NCBI GenBank assembly: GCA_013396635.1
Contig: WBMW01000585.1
Span: forward strand, 373,576-437,575
From: Penelope pileata
Lineage: Eukaryota; Chordata; Aves; Galliformes; Cracidae
Reading direction: 5' to 3'
Length of the DNA stretch: 64,000 nt
The notes beneath the pieces are model-generated. The model was not told the DNA's origin, did no database searches, and saw only the letters and a list, made by a program, of their open reading frames with translations. A program made the translations under genes and the position numbers. Position 1 is the stretch's first letter, and the number at the start of each line of letters is the position of its first letter. Shown in pieces: positions 12,319 through 25,100 of the stretch.

Positions 12319-15300
12319 CAGGATCACCCTTGAGAATATTAATATTCCCTTTCATTAAGGTACTACCTAATCTAACTGATAACATGGAGGAGTTCAATGC
12401 AGTTTGAGATTCAAAAGAAATGTCTACTTTGTGCTTGCTTTACATATCTCTGTTGATTGTAGATAGGTAAACATAGGGTAACAGCAGAACTTGATTTTCT
12501 TGATCCAAGAAATCTTGATCCCCTGAATCAAATGTAACACCAGTTTTGTGAAATAGTGAACAACGGAGAAAGTTAAATAAAATTAAGACAATAGCACTGG
12601 GTTTCAGTAACAGACATACAGGGACCAGAATAAAATGTGGAATATCTAGTAATAGTTCAAAGGAGATATTTGTGAAAAAGGAGTTCAAGGGGTCAAGGAA
12701 AGGTAATTAATGGCAAAGATAGCAGAATCTGAGACAGTTTTTCATTGCAGGGAACATCGTGGATATAAAGGAAATGTTCAACCTGCACAAGAGCAAAGAC
12801 TGATAAGACTTGCACTGCAGAGATTAAGGTATCAGTTTCCAGGCAAAGGGATCTGGGGATTGGATCATTATTGTGCTATTAGCTGTTGGCTGGAGATAAA
12901 CAAAACAAATGTTTATTCCCAGGAGAAATAGCTCTTAGAGTTTAACTGACATTGCTAATTTGAAATTCCCTTGAGCAAGATGGCAGTTTCTCACTGGAGC
13001 TAGAGTTCTCACAAGATAATGTGAAAAAGGAATGAAAGTATTTGTTTTAGACTGCCCAGTATACGATTATTGCTCCCTTATCCTCTGCAGGATTATTTTC
13101 TGTATTATTTAGCTTCTATTGCAGAGTCTAAAAGATATTAATACAGGATGCTCCTCACAATATTTAAGGGGAACTTATCTGAGTGTGTAAACTTCCAGCC
13201 CTGGACAACATCTGCACAAGTCCTATTACCCTGTCTCTAAGACCAACTACAATGGAATGATCGCAGATAAAAATGACTAAGTCTTTTAGAGGGAGTTCAG
13301 TAATAACCTTTCACCACCAGTAAGTCTCATGGCTCTGCAGAATGGGGCACAACAGAGCTCACCAAGACCAGACCTTGGTTTCAGAAGTTGGGGAAGTTCC
13401 ACTGCAGATCCTGCCTGTGTTTATTTTTCTAGACGTCCACGTCACCCTTAGCGAGGGTTATCTTTGAAAAGCAACAAGAAAAAACAAACACACAAAAAGC
13501 AGAGCCAGTTTAATAGCCTGTGTTCTTTCTCACTCGGACTGCAGAATTGGTGTTCAGGTGAACATCTGAACTTCAGAGCTTTGCTCTGGTCTCTGTTAGA
13601 TTGCAGGGCGGTAGTAAAGGGTATTCTGGCACTGAGAAAGCCATTCTTTGCACCAGGAGGATCTTTGAATGGAAGATGCCAGCAGACAGTCTCTGATGAC
13701 ATTACTTTTATTTCCGCAGCACCATTCTACCAGCAGAAGAACGAGAGCCTCACTCTCCCATGGGGAGGAGTCAGCAGACTGCCCAGCAGCTTGGCACTGG
13801 TAGGACTGAGCAAGCCAGGAGGAGAACCTGGACTGGGCAATCACTTCCAGGAAATTAAACATGCATGATAGTAGAAATTATACATTTTTTCCTCCTTTAT
13901 AATGGATAATGCCATGATTTACATACCAGATTGCATGAGGACTCTCAGCACAAGACATCAAAGGCTTTCCACATAGGTTTTTCTCCTGCTCTGTCTTATT
14001 AGTGTGTATGGTGCCCTGAGGATATAACAAGCAGAACTGTAGAATGCCTCATGAGCAGTTTAGATGTGAAGCTGAAGGTTTGCTCTAGACCCATGACAAA
14101 TGAGAGACCATTGTTTCAAACGGGAACAATTCTCAGGAGAACTGCAGCCCCCAGGACACCCTTAAATAATGTAACCCAACCAAAAGAACAGCAGCAAAAT
14201 GAAAGAGGCAAGAAGGATTTCTTTTACTATTTCCAAAATGACAATCCCTCAGAGACCTCCTGCAAAATTCTTGCAAGAGTGCGTGACGTTTTAGGCTGGA
14301 CTCTGAACAACACCATTCAGTATCATTTATGAATGAGGTTCTCCCATCAGCAAACACAGAGCTTCCTAGCTGGAAATATCAAAGCACTCTGGCAATACTA
14401 TTTAGCAGCTTTCCTATGCATTCAAGCCCTTTGATAGGGTTGAACTCGTAGATGTATTCTCCCTTTCTTTAAAATTGTTTTGCTGGTCATTTCCACTGCT
14501 CTGGTTTTGCTGTTTCGTGCTTTTTACAATACCACCTTTACTAGCCAAGGAGGAAAATCAACCTTGCTGCTTTTCTGGCCGTGGCATTTTGCCTTCCACC
14601 TGTTATTGTACCTATTTGTCTCTAGCAGCAGGCAGCATGTGGGTGGTTTGGAGAGAGATTTACATGCTGATATTGTACTAGGGTTCCTTTTTATTCTGTA
14701 ATTTAACTGGGGAGATTGAAACATTGTACATTACTTTGCCTGTGGTAAAATAGACCTATTTTAGCTTTTTTCCTGTCTTCTGGTTGCTCATTAATATTCA
14801 GAGTTTATCTTATCTTTTCCCCTCTTCATTTGGTTTGTAAATGATTCCTTTGCTTGCTCCTTTATTTTTAAGCTTGTTTTCAACTTTTGTTTAATCTTCT
14901 TGTTCTCTTTTTCTCTTGTTTGTTATTAAATGTTGAGATAGCTTTTTAAGTTTTTCCCTTTTCATATTAATTCCTTAAAATGCCAGCTACTCTTTTTCTC
15001 TGTCTTCTACAGAGCCCATGTGAGTATAAAGAAAAGGATTTGCTCCTCCAGAACACCACAGATTGCTAATTTTGGTCTAGCTTGCCCAGGTGCCAGGAGC
15101 AGGGGCTGGGGAACTTTAACCTGTCATCCCCTCAGTGACTACCATTAGACATATAATGATAATAAGCAGAAACAGAAGTGTACAAAGGCTCCATTCTGAT
15201 GATGGAGCGATTTCGAGATACGCAGTGCTTGAGCAAACCTACAGTCGCTCTCTAAGGACAGATTTTGAACCTGCCATTTCAACCTTCTCTTTCCAGCTCT

Positions 15301-18300
15301 CATTACCTCTGTACCTTCTCATTAGCATCTCTAATGGATTCACACCTTGGTCTGCTTCCTGTAGTTATGATTGCTGATGGGTGTGGTCTTGGTTGCAGGT
15401 ACCTAAGCTAAAGCTGGGAAGCTCTGCTCTCTCATTCCACACTGGCTCCATGCTGATGTAACTGTGCTGACTTCAGAGTCCATCCCAGTCTTAGAGCTCT
15501 CTCTGACAAGCATTGAGCGTGCCTGTCCTTGGCTGACTACCTCAGTGTTTGTTTAATGTCATGTTTATTTTAATCAAAATTCCATTCATTCTATTTTCTT
15601 TCTTGTTTTATGTTTAAATAGTCCTTGGTCCTTTTGGATTTCAAGGACCCCCTTCATTTCAAGCAGGTTTTGGATCAAATGAAAATAAAAAGTTACCTTC
15701 ATGCTATCCCTACTTCTCTTTAGCTTCCCCAAGCCTTTTCCTGTGGTGGTCACTCTTTGGCAGAGACCCACAAAGTTTTCCCTGTTCCGCTGGTCCGCCA
15801 TTTTTTTTCTCATTTTCATCTTAATTTCTCTCTATTTCATTCCTCACCCTTTGAGTTCCCTCTGTTAGCTACCAATGAGCCAATCTAACTCCTTTCCTCA
15901 GCTTTTTTTATAAACCACACATCTTCAACAAAGCCATGCATAGCCATGGTAGTAGGAATAAAAATGTCATTCCAAACTTGGTCTAGTACAAGGCTGGATT
16001 CTGAGTTCACCTGTCATCTCTCTCAGTGGCTGGTAACATTCTTTACACTAAAAGATAGACCATCCTGAAGAAAATTTCACCAATGTTTTTCCTCACTGCA
16101 GCAGTATTAGAGTATACATCTAAGTATACAGGTGCATCTGAGCTCTGTCCTTATTGTCCATACCATGCAATGCCATGTATAGCAAAAGGAGCTTCAAAAA
16201 TAATGTGTAATGATATGATTGATGAGTGATACACAGTGAAATTGACATTTAAAGGAAAATAGAAAAATTTAACACAGGAATATTACATTATTTAGCAGTG
16301 GAAGACACATGAAAGTTGACACAGATTGACACAATTCCTCTGAAACGTCATATAATTTGTTGGGGGCAATGACAATATTGGAATCTTCCAGTGGCATTTG
16401 TCATTGTCAGAGGGAGGTCAGTAGACTATATGGAGCCAATTGAGACCATTATGACAATGACCAAGCCCTGAAAGACCAGAACAGCCTGTAGTTACTCTGT
16501 ATACAATTAGCCCAGCTTGTGCTGGACACAAGTAAAGTACTGGTATAAGTTTCATATAAGGGTGAAAAATAAAGGGTTTCTTTTGTTTGTTTTCGGTACT
16601 GTTAATCTGCTTTAGCTGTTTAATATGTTCATGATGCATATTTCTTCTTTCTCCTCTTGCTTTTGAATTGCTTGAAAGGTTGTGTACAAGTAGATGCAGA
16701 GCATCAAGTGGAACTACAAAAATACGATGTATAGGGTTTTAATTCTTAAAAAGTTCCCTGTTATTAGAATGGAAATGTGTTTTTTTTGTTTGTTTGTTTT
16801 AGAAGGGTAGAGGGACAGTTTTGTTCATATGCTTAGGGTTTAAGTCTGCCAAATGGAAACCAATGATCATCTTCACCCAAAAGAGGTGCTTAGGACCCTT
16901 ATGAGATACCTTCTTTAAGAAAGGGAGTGCCCTAATGCATCAGCTTATCAAGGTGCAGTCTATACAATTTCTTGAGAAGAAGCTATGTGAGCTAGCTTAA
17001 AAGGCAAGAAAACAGAGCCCGCAAGAATAGGGTTGCAGAGTCAACACTTCCTTTTTGATATTGCCTCTGGCAGGCTTGATTGTATTTCTGGAACCTGAGT
17101 TTAGATGATATTTTCAAGATACCTTATCTAACAGTGAGAGAGATAGGTAAAGAGTTGCTTTCACTTATTGCCCTGGTTTCTGGCTGATCACAGTCGCTAT
17201 AGGCAGCTGTAATTGAAGTGTTTAGTGTTTGCTAAACATGGTTATTACCTGAGGGTTCTTGAAATACTGTTTGCATTTTTTATGGTCATTGGATTCTCCT
17301 GATTACCAGATGTAATAGACTTTTTATGCTACAATGCAACTGTTGAACATTTTAATTGGAATGCCATGTCAAATTTTTAAATTAAAAATCAAATACTCAA
17401 AGCACCAGTGCTTTTTTGATTACTAAAATTAAAACCTAATTGAATTCTCCCACCAAAAAATATCCTGTGGAAATTTAATTAGAAGTGTAAGAGAGCTGAT
17501 TTTTAAAACATATTAATTTTTAATTAGGAGAAATCAGAAAGGCAAATTAGTAAGTTTTAAGTTTTCCAAAATATGAATATGGAGATGCCATGTGGTACAA
17601 AAAGCAAAGATCCAAGTCCAATTTCCTAATGACTATATAACATAAGGCTTGAGTCTCACCTGAATAAAACAAGTGATGGATACCTGTTTCTGTGAAAAAT
17701 TCTCATTAAAACGCTCCATCTTTCGCACATCAATGCATTGAAGGACTACGATGAAAAGTTATAGTAGCTTTGAATGAACATTTGGAGTAGGGTGCAAAGA
17801 GGGAGGTTAGCTGGTCATTTTGCAGCGGTGTATGGGGTACGCCCTTGCCTTCAGTGTTCACCTGTTGACTGGCAATGCTGTCAGTGCATGGGTTGATGTA
17901 GGTGCTATTTCCCAATGCGTTGCAAGGTGTGTAACTCCAGGCAGGACTCTCCTCCAGAAGCCAGGCACTTCAGAGTTAGGGATTGCATCGTTCTGTATTG
18001 TCCTGCCTTTGTTTAATTTACCAGTGCATATCCAGGAAGATTCACACAGCATTAATAAGGGTGAAAAAATCATTGACAACCTAGATGGCTCAATTTGGCC
18101 TTGTCAGGACATTTCCATTTCCCATAGATTTTATTGGTTTGCAGTTGCATACAAAATGCAAGTCAGTGAATTAAAATAGGTGACAACAGCCCTTGGTAAA
18201 TGGCAACGTTATTAGAAAGCAAGACTGGAAATGATCACAGCTCTACTTATTAATAGTTTTTCTTTCTTAAAACGTACATCCCACAAATTAGTATTGTATG

Positions 18301-19735
18301 TAAATTCTGTATTTTTTGGTGCTGTGTAATATCATGATACAGCAGTTAGAAGACAATTTAATTTAAAGAAAGAAAAATAAAAAGACTAACTACAGCTCTC
18401 TGGAGACCCACTGCTTAATGATATACGCTTAAAAGCATAAGGAATAACAAAATGAAGAAGAATGGTGCCTGCAGTGTACATCCAGATCCGTAGTATCTCA
18501 GTCTCTCACTGCCAAAGCCAGAGCAGTGTGTGACATTTGCTCAGAACCTGCACTTGGAGAGCCTGGAGGGCTGAGGGAGACCTACCAGAGCAGACACCGT
18601 CAGGTTTAGGCATACTCCAAAATGCTCTGAATTATTTTCCTGGTGTGTGACATAAAACATGGCATCAGCCCCTTTGTTTGCTCAATTTTATCGCTATCTT
18701 GGAAAGCCTTTCCTGGGCTTAAGAAGAAAGAAAAAAGAATCTGCTTATGGTTGATCAGTTGGAAAAGAGACAATGAAATATGAACCCAAAACATTTAACT
18801 CTTTCCCTAAATACTAAAGTACAAAAAAGTCTATTTCTTGCCTGTCACCTGCCTTTCCCGCAGCTTGCAGTTTCAACACTTTTACTACTGCTCAACTTGA
18901 CCTGGAGAAATCACACTTTTGCCAAGGTCTGGTACTAGTGGCAGTTTTTCTGGGATGAAGTGAGATGAAAGGGTTTAAATCCCACATTTCCCAATTCCTG
19001 GACCATTAGCCTGGTATAAAAGGATTGCATGCTTCTTTTCAGCACTCATATATGAAAGGAAAACAAGGGAGAAAGCGTATACTCTCTGAAGACTACTACT
19101 CAGTTAAACCTGAGGGCTTTCTGGATGCTTAGCATAGGGTTTTTTTTTTTTTTTTGACTACAGTAAATTTGATGTCAGAGCCCAAATTCTGTATTTCAGG
19201 CACTTTTCTAGATATCAACCATGTCTCTAAGTCTCTTAACACAAGAACTATAGTTACATAAATTGAAATATAGTAAAATGTAAATTCCATAGTTTGAAAA
19301 TAAAGGTCAAAACCATAACATTTCATGATAACTTTACAATCGCTATCTTTTACATGTTAATTTAGTACCATAGGCACTTGAAAGTGAAAGAATGAAGGTA
19401 TGATTTGGTCATGTAGGCTGACAAACTACCTCTCTTTCTTCAGACCTTTGAAGTCATTCTTGCAATCAATCTTATATTCCACGTTTTCTCATTGAATATT
19501 TAGGCAGTCTGCTGTCTATAAGTAAATATTAAAACAAACTAATTGTTTTCCACTTCCATGTGATAACAGCTTACTGACTCATCAAAAATCCATAGTTTTT
19601 TTTTTTTTTTTTTTATAAAAATGAAAAGGAGAAAGTCTGTTCATGAAAGTATGCTTTAAACATGGCTGAAAAATGAGAAACCTTAAAGGCTTGCAAAGGC
19701 CTTTAGAATTACAGTAGTCAGATCAGGCTGAGTAG
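12319..19735. other. AT-rich non-coding DNA, no gene seen
   Basis: No gene or recognisable transposon. Pyrimidine-rich stretches occur at about 14760-15010 and 15570-15850, and a 16-base T run at 19140-19155. A block at 17320-17590 is listed separately as a candidate conserved element. Another T run (19 bases) lies at 19596-19614. Open frames are short and unlike any family I know. Confidence 0.55.
17320..17590. promoter_or_regulatory. Candidate conserved non-coding element rich in homeodomain-type sites
   Basis: The block is very AT-rich and dense in TAATT/ATTA cores (TTTAATTGG, AAATTAAAAATC, CCTAATTGAATT, TTTAATTAGAAG, ATTAATTTTTAATTAGG, CAAATTAGT). This composition, free of stop-delimited coding potential and of recognisable repeats, is typical of vertebrate conserved non-coding enhancers near developmental genes. 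Only a cross-species alignment can distinguish this from ordinary AT-rich DNA. Confidence 0.3.
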
Positions 19736-19740
19736 GTGCA
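19736..19740. repeat. Target-site duplication, left copy (GTGCA)
   Basis: GTGCA immediately precedes the TG that starts the LTR on the + strand. The same five bases follow the terminal CA at 20237-20241. Confidence 0.7.
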
Positions 19741-20236
19741 TGAAAGTAAAGAGTTCGTGTGGTAGATACTTGGTTCACTACAGAGCAAACACTTCCACAC
19801 TGGATAGCAATTCAAGATGTTGCTGCTGTTTGTTTACTTGATATCCATGGCTCATTTTTGTTAACAGTGTTTTGCAAACGAAGATGCAAAACTGCTTCAG
19901 ACAGATTTTTCACAATCATCTCAGGCAGCTTAGTACAGGTTTTAACAATAGACACAAACAAAGGCTCCACACAAATTTCGACTCACCCAATCAGTGATAG
20001 CAACCTCCAGCTATGCAGCACTAGCTTTTCAGAAGAAGCCTAGTTCCAAGAAAAACTCTCCTATCAGTTGCTGGCCCTTAAATAAGCCCAGAGTGGCTCC
20101 ACCCTGGGTCCACCTCTTCCAGTCACCTGGGGAGTGCAGGTGCAAACAATTTGCCAGTGCTCCTTGGGCCAGCCGCAGCCCTTCACCAGGTGCTCAATCA
20201 CCAGTTCAAGCTATGACCTAACAGTTCCCCTACGCA
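19741..20236 (-). mobile_element. Solo LTR of an endogenous retrovirus (496 bp)
   Basis: The element starts with TG and ends with CA, and is flanked by a perfect 5-bp duplication (GTGCA). Its right-hand 160 bp are clearly homologous to a second copy at 57847-58220: shared blocks include GGTCCACC, a CTTGGGCCAGCC/CCTGGGCCAGCC block, CACCAGGTGCTCAATCACC-like sequence and a terminal CCCTACRCA. Read on the minus strand it begins TGCGTAGGGG and has a TATA-like TTATTTAAGG about 170 bp in, as expected of a U3 promoter. No internal retroviral sequence adjoins it, so it is a solo LTR produced by LTR-LTR recombination. The family name is not known to me; 5-bp duplications occur in several ERV classes. 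Confidence 0.75.
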
Positions 20237-20241
20237 GTGCA
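20237..20241. repeat. Target-site duplication, right copy (GTGCA)
   Basis: This matches 19736-19740 exactly and directly follows the terminal CA of the LTR. Confidence 0.7.
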
Positions 20242-21104
20242 AAGTCAGACAGATTAATTTAAATAGCTTTCAGATCTCCAAGAACACATCTGTTTGTGAC
20301 TCCTTTTTGAGTTTCATTTTGTTAGCCTTTTTTTTTTTTAATTCAGAAAAGATATAGGTTTATATAAAAACAAAAAGTTACATTGAACAAAAATCAACAT
20401 AGTCCATGTGAATCAGGTTTGTCAATCACTTTCACAGGAAGATTAGAATTTACTGCCCCCCTCATTTTCATCCCAAGGAACAAAACTCCCCATCCTTCTC
20501 TGAGAAGACTATTGTGTTTCTGCCCAGTGCACCTCACTCCTTTGGGAGACAGGGTGCTGATAAGACAGGCAATTCATCTGATCCCACATTGCAAATCTTG
20601 TATATCAGCCCTGAAAGCATGGAAATGTCAATACTGAGAGAAAAACCAAAAACCTACACATGGAAGGAGTTTGGAAAATGAAAAGTATCTGCAAACTCTA
20701 CACAGGGAAAAATCCTCTGTTAAGGAAAAAGATTGAATAACAACATGTGAAGCATGCAGGAAAGTATGTGAATCTGAAAGCAGTCTGCTTGTAAAGTCTT
20801 TTAGCAATCTCAGTCCCAAGCATTTAGAGTCCCATACACGGGTACTCTGTCCTAATGTGTACTATCCCAGGCTTCCTTTGCCCTGCAGCACTGTCTTCAG
20901 ACACCTGCCAATGCCAGATTAACTGTCATGCCATCCTAGTCCCTCTCTGCATGATAGGAGCTGGCTTGCAGATGTCTCCTTTGAAGTTAAAGGGGTAGAT
21001 CAGCCAAGTTTGGTAAAAGGCTTATATTTACACACACTGGAACAACTTGTGATCTTTGCAAAGTTTAGGAGAATGGAGTTTGAACCAGAGAGAGCTAAGC
21101 AGAA

Positions 21105-21245
21105 AGGTATTGATTAGTTTATTTCACATTAATTTAATTAGATGTTCATGTAACGAAGCCTTATTTGTAGCAGACTAATAGGAAGACAGCATTGTGACAT
21201 AACAATTTCCAGCCAAAATAGAGCAAGGTAATTACAGGTTATCCA
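21105..21245. promoter_or_regulatory. Possible conserved non-coding element
   Basis: A TTGATTAG, CATTAATTTAATTAG, GACTAATAGG and GGTAATTAC series within 140 bp gives a dense set of homeodomain-like cores with no repeat or coding signature. This is a suggestion from composition only. Confidence 0.2.
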
Positions 21246-21784
21246 CTGGGTTGAAGCAATAATACTTCATTTCAGAACAGCTGAATTCTGTAACCCAAGT
21301 GTAACCCTCTAGCAGATGCTTCTGTCAGCAACAAGAGGCCTGTTTCAATCTGTCTAGAGCATAAATGCTGGGAAAACAGTGGTTTTATGTGGAAAAGAAA
21401 TAATCTTTCCAGGGAACATAGATAGATAGATTTCCTGAAATAGAGGAAACTAGGAATTTTCTTCTTTCTGTTTTCAGCAACTAAACATAAAATTCCATGG
21501 GCTACCTTGTTACTGTCAGGGAAAAAATGTTGGAATTTATTCAGAAAAAAAAAACCAAAAACCAAACAAAGCAACTATGTACATATTTACGTATTATCAA
21601 ACCCAAACATTACATTGGAGTGCTGTCAACATCTGCAAAAGGTAACTATATGAGTTCTTAAGATGCAGAAATCTTAGATGTCACTAAAATTTTCTGAGAA
21701 CGTTATGATAAAAAAAAAAAAAATTATTTGTCATAGGGCATCTATTCATCAAAAAGAGAATTACTGCATCTACCTAGAATATAC

Positions 21785-21870
21785 AAGACCTGAGCTCAAA
21801 TCACTTCTCTGCCACTTGAAATTGTGCCATATGTTTCTGGTAAATACTATTTAAGTCACAGATCTGATTT
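21785..21870 (+). repeat. Possible MIR SINE remnant
   Basis: A run resembling the conserved MIR core is visible: AAGACCTGAGCTCAAATCAC, then TCTCTGCCACTT, then a diverged stretch ending in ATTTAAGTCAC. MIR elements are ancient amniote SINEs and survive at low density in birds. Divergence is high and chance resemblance is possible. Confidence 0.4.
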
Positions 21871-23112
21871 CTCTGCCAAAGGCTATTTGCTTTGCTTGTG
21901 TCTAAACTGTATGTCTCCCACTGAAGTAAAAGACAATCTCGGTTTGGCCGCTTTGAAAAAAATTGATGTCAGAGTGACAGTATTCAGTCAAGTGAAAGAT
22001 CAGGCACAGCCTTAATGTGGACTTTTGCAGATGGTGCAAGGTATAGCAACAGAAATATGGAAATTATGTTTTTATTCAAAATGGTCCCAAAGAAACAGAT
22101 CATCTCTTGTTCTACAGAAATTTTTATCTCAAAGTAACTTAAAAATAAATAAATATATCCAGAAGTTTCTGAATATCAGAAAAAGAAGTATTTATCCCTT
22201 TGTATTAGCAATGTTATTCCCAAAACTTGCAAGAACACCATTCATCCCCCCAATGAAAAACTTCCCCATACCAAGAAAACCTCTAAAATTTCTCAAATTC
22301 AGGGTATGTGCTCAGCTGTATGTTGGAGAATGACTGAATTCTATTGCCATTAACTGGCTTCTTTTGTCTACAAAGAAAATCTAAAATCTAAATCTGTTAA
22401 ATCTATCTTTGGGTAAACCTCAGCTTTGAGCATGAGGTAAACTCCACTGACTGACTGACAGCGGGCCAACTGATATTTTAAAAGCTTAGAATATGTAGGA
22501 GTGCCTGGCTACACTAGAGTCACTGGAAAATGGAAGAGGCAAAACATAAGTAATTCCTGATCTAGACCTGAAATCTCAAAAACATACCACAAAATGTGAA
22601 TATTGAACAAAGTACGAAACAGGCTCATATACAGACTGTGCATTAGACATCTTACAATAATAAATTGAGACTCATGCACTGAATAACCATGAACTTTGAG
22701 GAGTTATGAAACTATGGTTTGCAACCTAATGCTCCTATTAAGTGCAGTATTTGTTTTGTAAATTAAACTGCTCTTTTTCAAGTCTCGGCTTTTTCAGAGG
22801 CTGCATTCAGGTTATTTAGAATTGATCCATTGGGTACTTTCATCAGTTTAACATTAGAAATGCAAAGCATTTTATTTTAGATAGATTCTAATGAATTTTG
22901 TAAGTAAAAGATTTTTACTCTATTTTTGTCACAGGAATTACTTCATGCTTGATAGCAGGAGGCCCTGACACACATTTAATGTTTATTTATCAAAATGGCA
23001 AATCACTGACAATATATGCTGGGTCTAGCTCTACACAATGAGGTTACTGTCACAGTAATAAGATTTAATTAAACGGGGCTAAGTTAGAGACCCACACTGT
23101 GTTGCGGTATTG

Positions 23113-23152
23113 TAGAATCATAAAATGGCTTAGGTTGGAAGGGACCTAACCA
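23113..23152 (-). mobile_element. Very short CR1 3'-end fragment
   Basis: TAGAATCATAAAATGG, then CTTAGGTTGGAAGGGACCT is the reverse complement of the extreme 3' end of CR1. Only about 35-40 bp are recognisable, so this is a severely 5'-truncated insertion or a remnant left after deletion. Confidence 0.8.
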
Positions 23153-24996
23153 ATGTTTCTTTTCTCTTGGGAAGGCAACTAAATGTCAAATGGGGAGTGT
23201 GGATATGGGACCAAATTCTGTGGCATTAAGTGTGTAAGATGGGATGAAGAAGGAGGATGTTGCATCACTGACATGACCCTAGTCTTGCATGGGTGTAGAA
23301 AGGCCAACTTGTAGCTCCTGTTGAATGAAACAGTAGTGAAGTGCCTTTACAGGTGCAGTTGTAGTGCTTCAGAAAAAGCATAAAACAGAGGAAGGGGGGA
23401 AGAAGTTTCAAAGCGTGTATTGTGGATTCAGTCAGTTTGTTTTCCGAATCATAGCTGACATGCAACTGTTAAAGTCACATCTGAAAATGGGCATAAAATT
23501 CATGAAGTTTTGCACACATGAAGGAGATGAACCCAGTCTGCCCAGCTCTAGTACAGAAACAGCGTTGCTGCATCAAATTGGTTCTGAGTCCAATTCATTA
23601 TGGCCTGCCTGTGTACAGGGTATATCTGATGCAATCTGGACCTCTGTCTGTCTACATCCCCAAATATCAGCCTGCACAAAACCACCCAAATTCTTATGAA
23701 AATGCGACACAAAATAGTAGGAACTGGAAATAGAAAACTGCTAACTGTATTACCCTGGTGCAATGGCTACTTTCAATAACACTGACATACAGCACTAGAA
23801 GAGAAGGAAGGCAGTAAGAAAAGTGCTTCAAGCTGTGCTCATCATGACGTGACTATTTAACAGCACAGCTCCCAGATGCAACATGCCAACTCCAAAGACC
23901 TTGAAAGATGACTTTTCACACACAGCTCAGACTTGTTTCTGGTTCCATGAGAATCCCTATTAAGCTACTATTCATGCAAATGTATGCATGAAATGCTTTG
24001 CCATTATTTGCTACCCAGTGGGTTTTCAGACTTGGTCCTGACCTCAAGCTCTGTAATGGTGGTAAGGGATCTTGCCATTGACTCCTGTGGGCTGGATCAG
24101 GCATTCAACATGTTGGCTTCATGGAGAGTTTGTGGTGGAACTGAAAGGGCAAAAGCCAGCCCTTAACCTCTGGCTGCACACAGTTATTGAACATGATTCC
24201 CCCCAGCTGCTGGGCATGATTACAGGCTGAAGGTTCAGCTCTGCGTAGCCCTGCTCTCCCATTGCTCCGCCAGACTGCACGTTTGCAGCAGCTTTCACGA
24301 GGTGTTCAGCTTCAGCTTGCTTCCTCCGTCTCCCTCCCATGTGCCAAAAATGTGCCAGTTACTGAACAAAGGAAATATCACAGAGTCAGTTTGGTGGGAG
24401 AGCTACAGAGACCAGCAATTACCTACTGTTATCACTGTGGCTGTGCTTTCTGTCATGTTATATTTCACATTTGCATAGCTGTGTGTATTTGCTCTTTCAT
24501 CGCTGTTGTACGCAAGCTGTAATCAGTTCATTTTATGGCTGTCTTCAGCTAAATTCTTTGTTGATTTTAACATGACAGAAGTTGAAAAGATTACATATTA
24601 TAAATAGATAATTAATATATCAGCACAGCTTGTTGCTCTCTGTCTTTCCATCTCTTTATGAGAATCAGTTTTAATGTTTCCTTTCTGTTTCTTTCCTCCA
24701 TGTAGACTGCCTGAGAATTAAAATGAAGCCTGACAGCTTGATTAAAATTTCACCTGATATATTTCTGTTTCAAAGGAGGATTCCTCTGTCTTTAATAAAC
24801 GGGTCATGTGTAAAGAATGAAATCACAGATCAGTTCAAAGTAGGGTATTTTTTCCTAAAAGTAATTTTTTTTTGGTTTAATTTTAACCATAGCTTAGAGT
24901 ATGTTTATATACTAGGCCTTTCATTAAAGTAATAGATGTCATGACATTGGTGAAATTAGCTTCAGAGCATCATTTTGTAGAAGAGATGCACAAGTT

Positions 24997-25100
24997 TCAC
25001 TTTTTGGATGGTAAACTGAGGCACTAAGTTGCATCACTTGCAGATGAGGTTAGAATTAAACTCATGCATCCTAAATATTCTGTTCTCACCTGAGCATCCT
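24997..25100 (+). repeat. Possible MIR SINE remnant
   Basis: TTTTTGGATGGTAAACTGAG followed by GCACTAAGTTGCATCACTTG resembles the 'aaactgaggcacagagaggttaagtgacttg' part of MIR, and an ATTAAACTCATG stretch fits the downstream segment. It is an ancient, diverged copy if real. Confidence 0.45.

Larger units (their letters stand above)
20242..23112. other. AT-rich non-coding DNA
   Basis: No gene seen. It contains a possible MIR remnant (about 21785-21870, listed separately) and an AT-rich block with TTAATTTAATTAG at about 21105-21245 that could be a conserved element. Short A tracts lie near 21543 and 21711. Confidence 0.5.
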
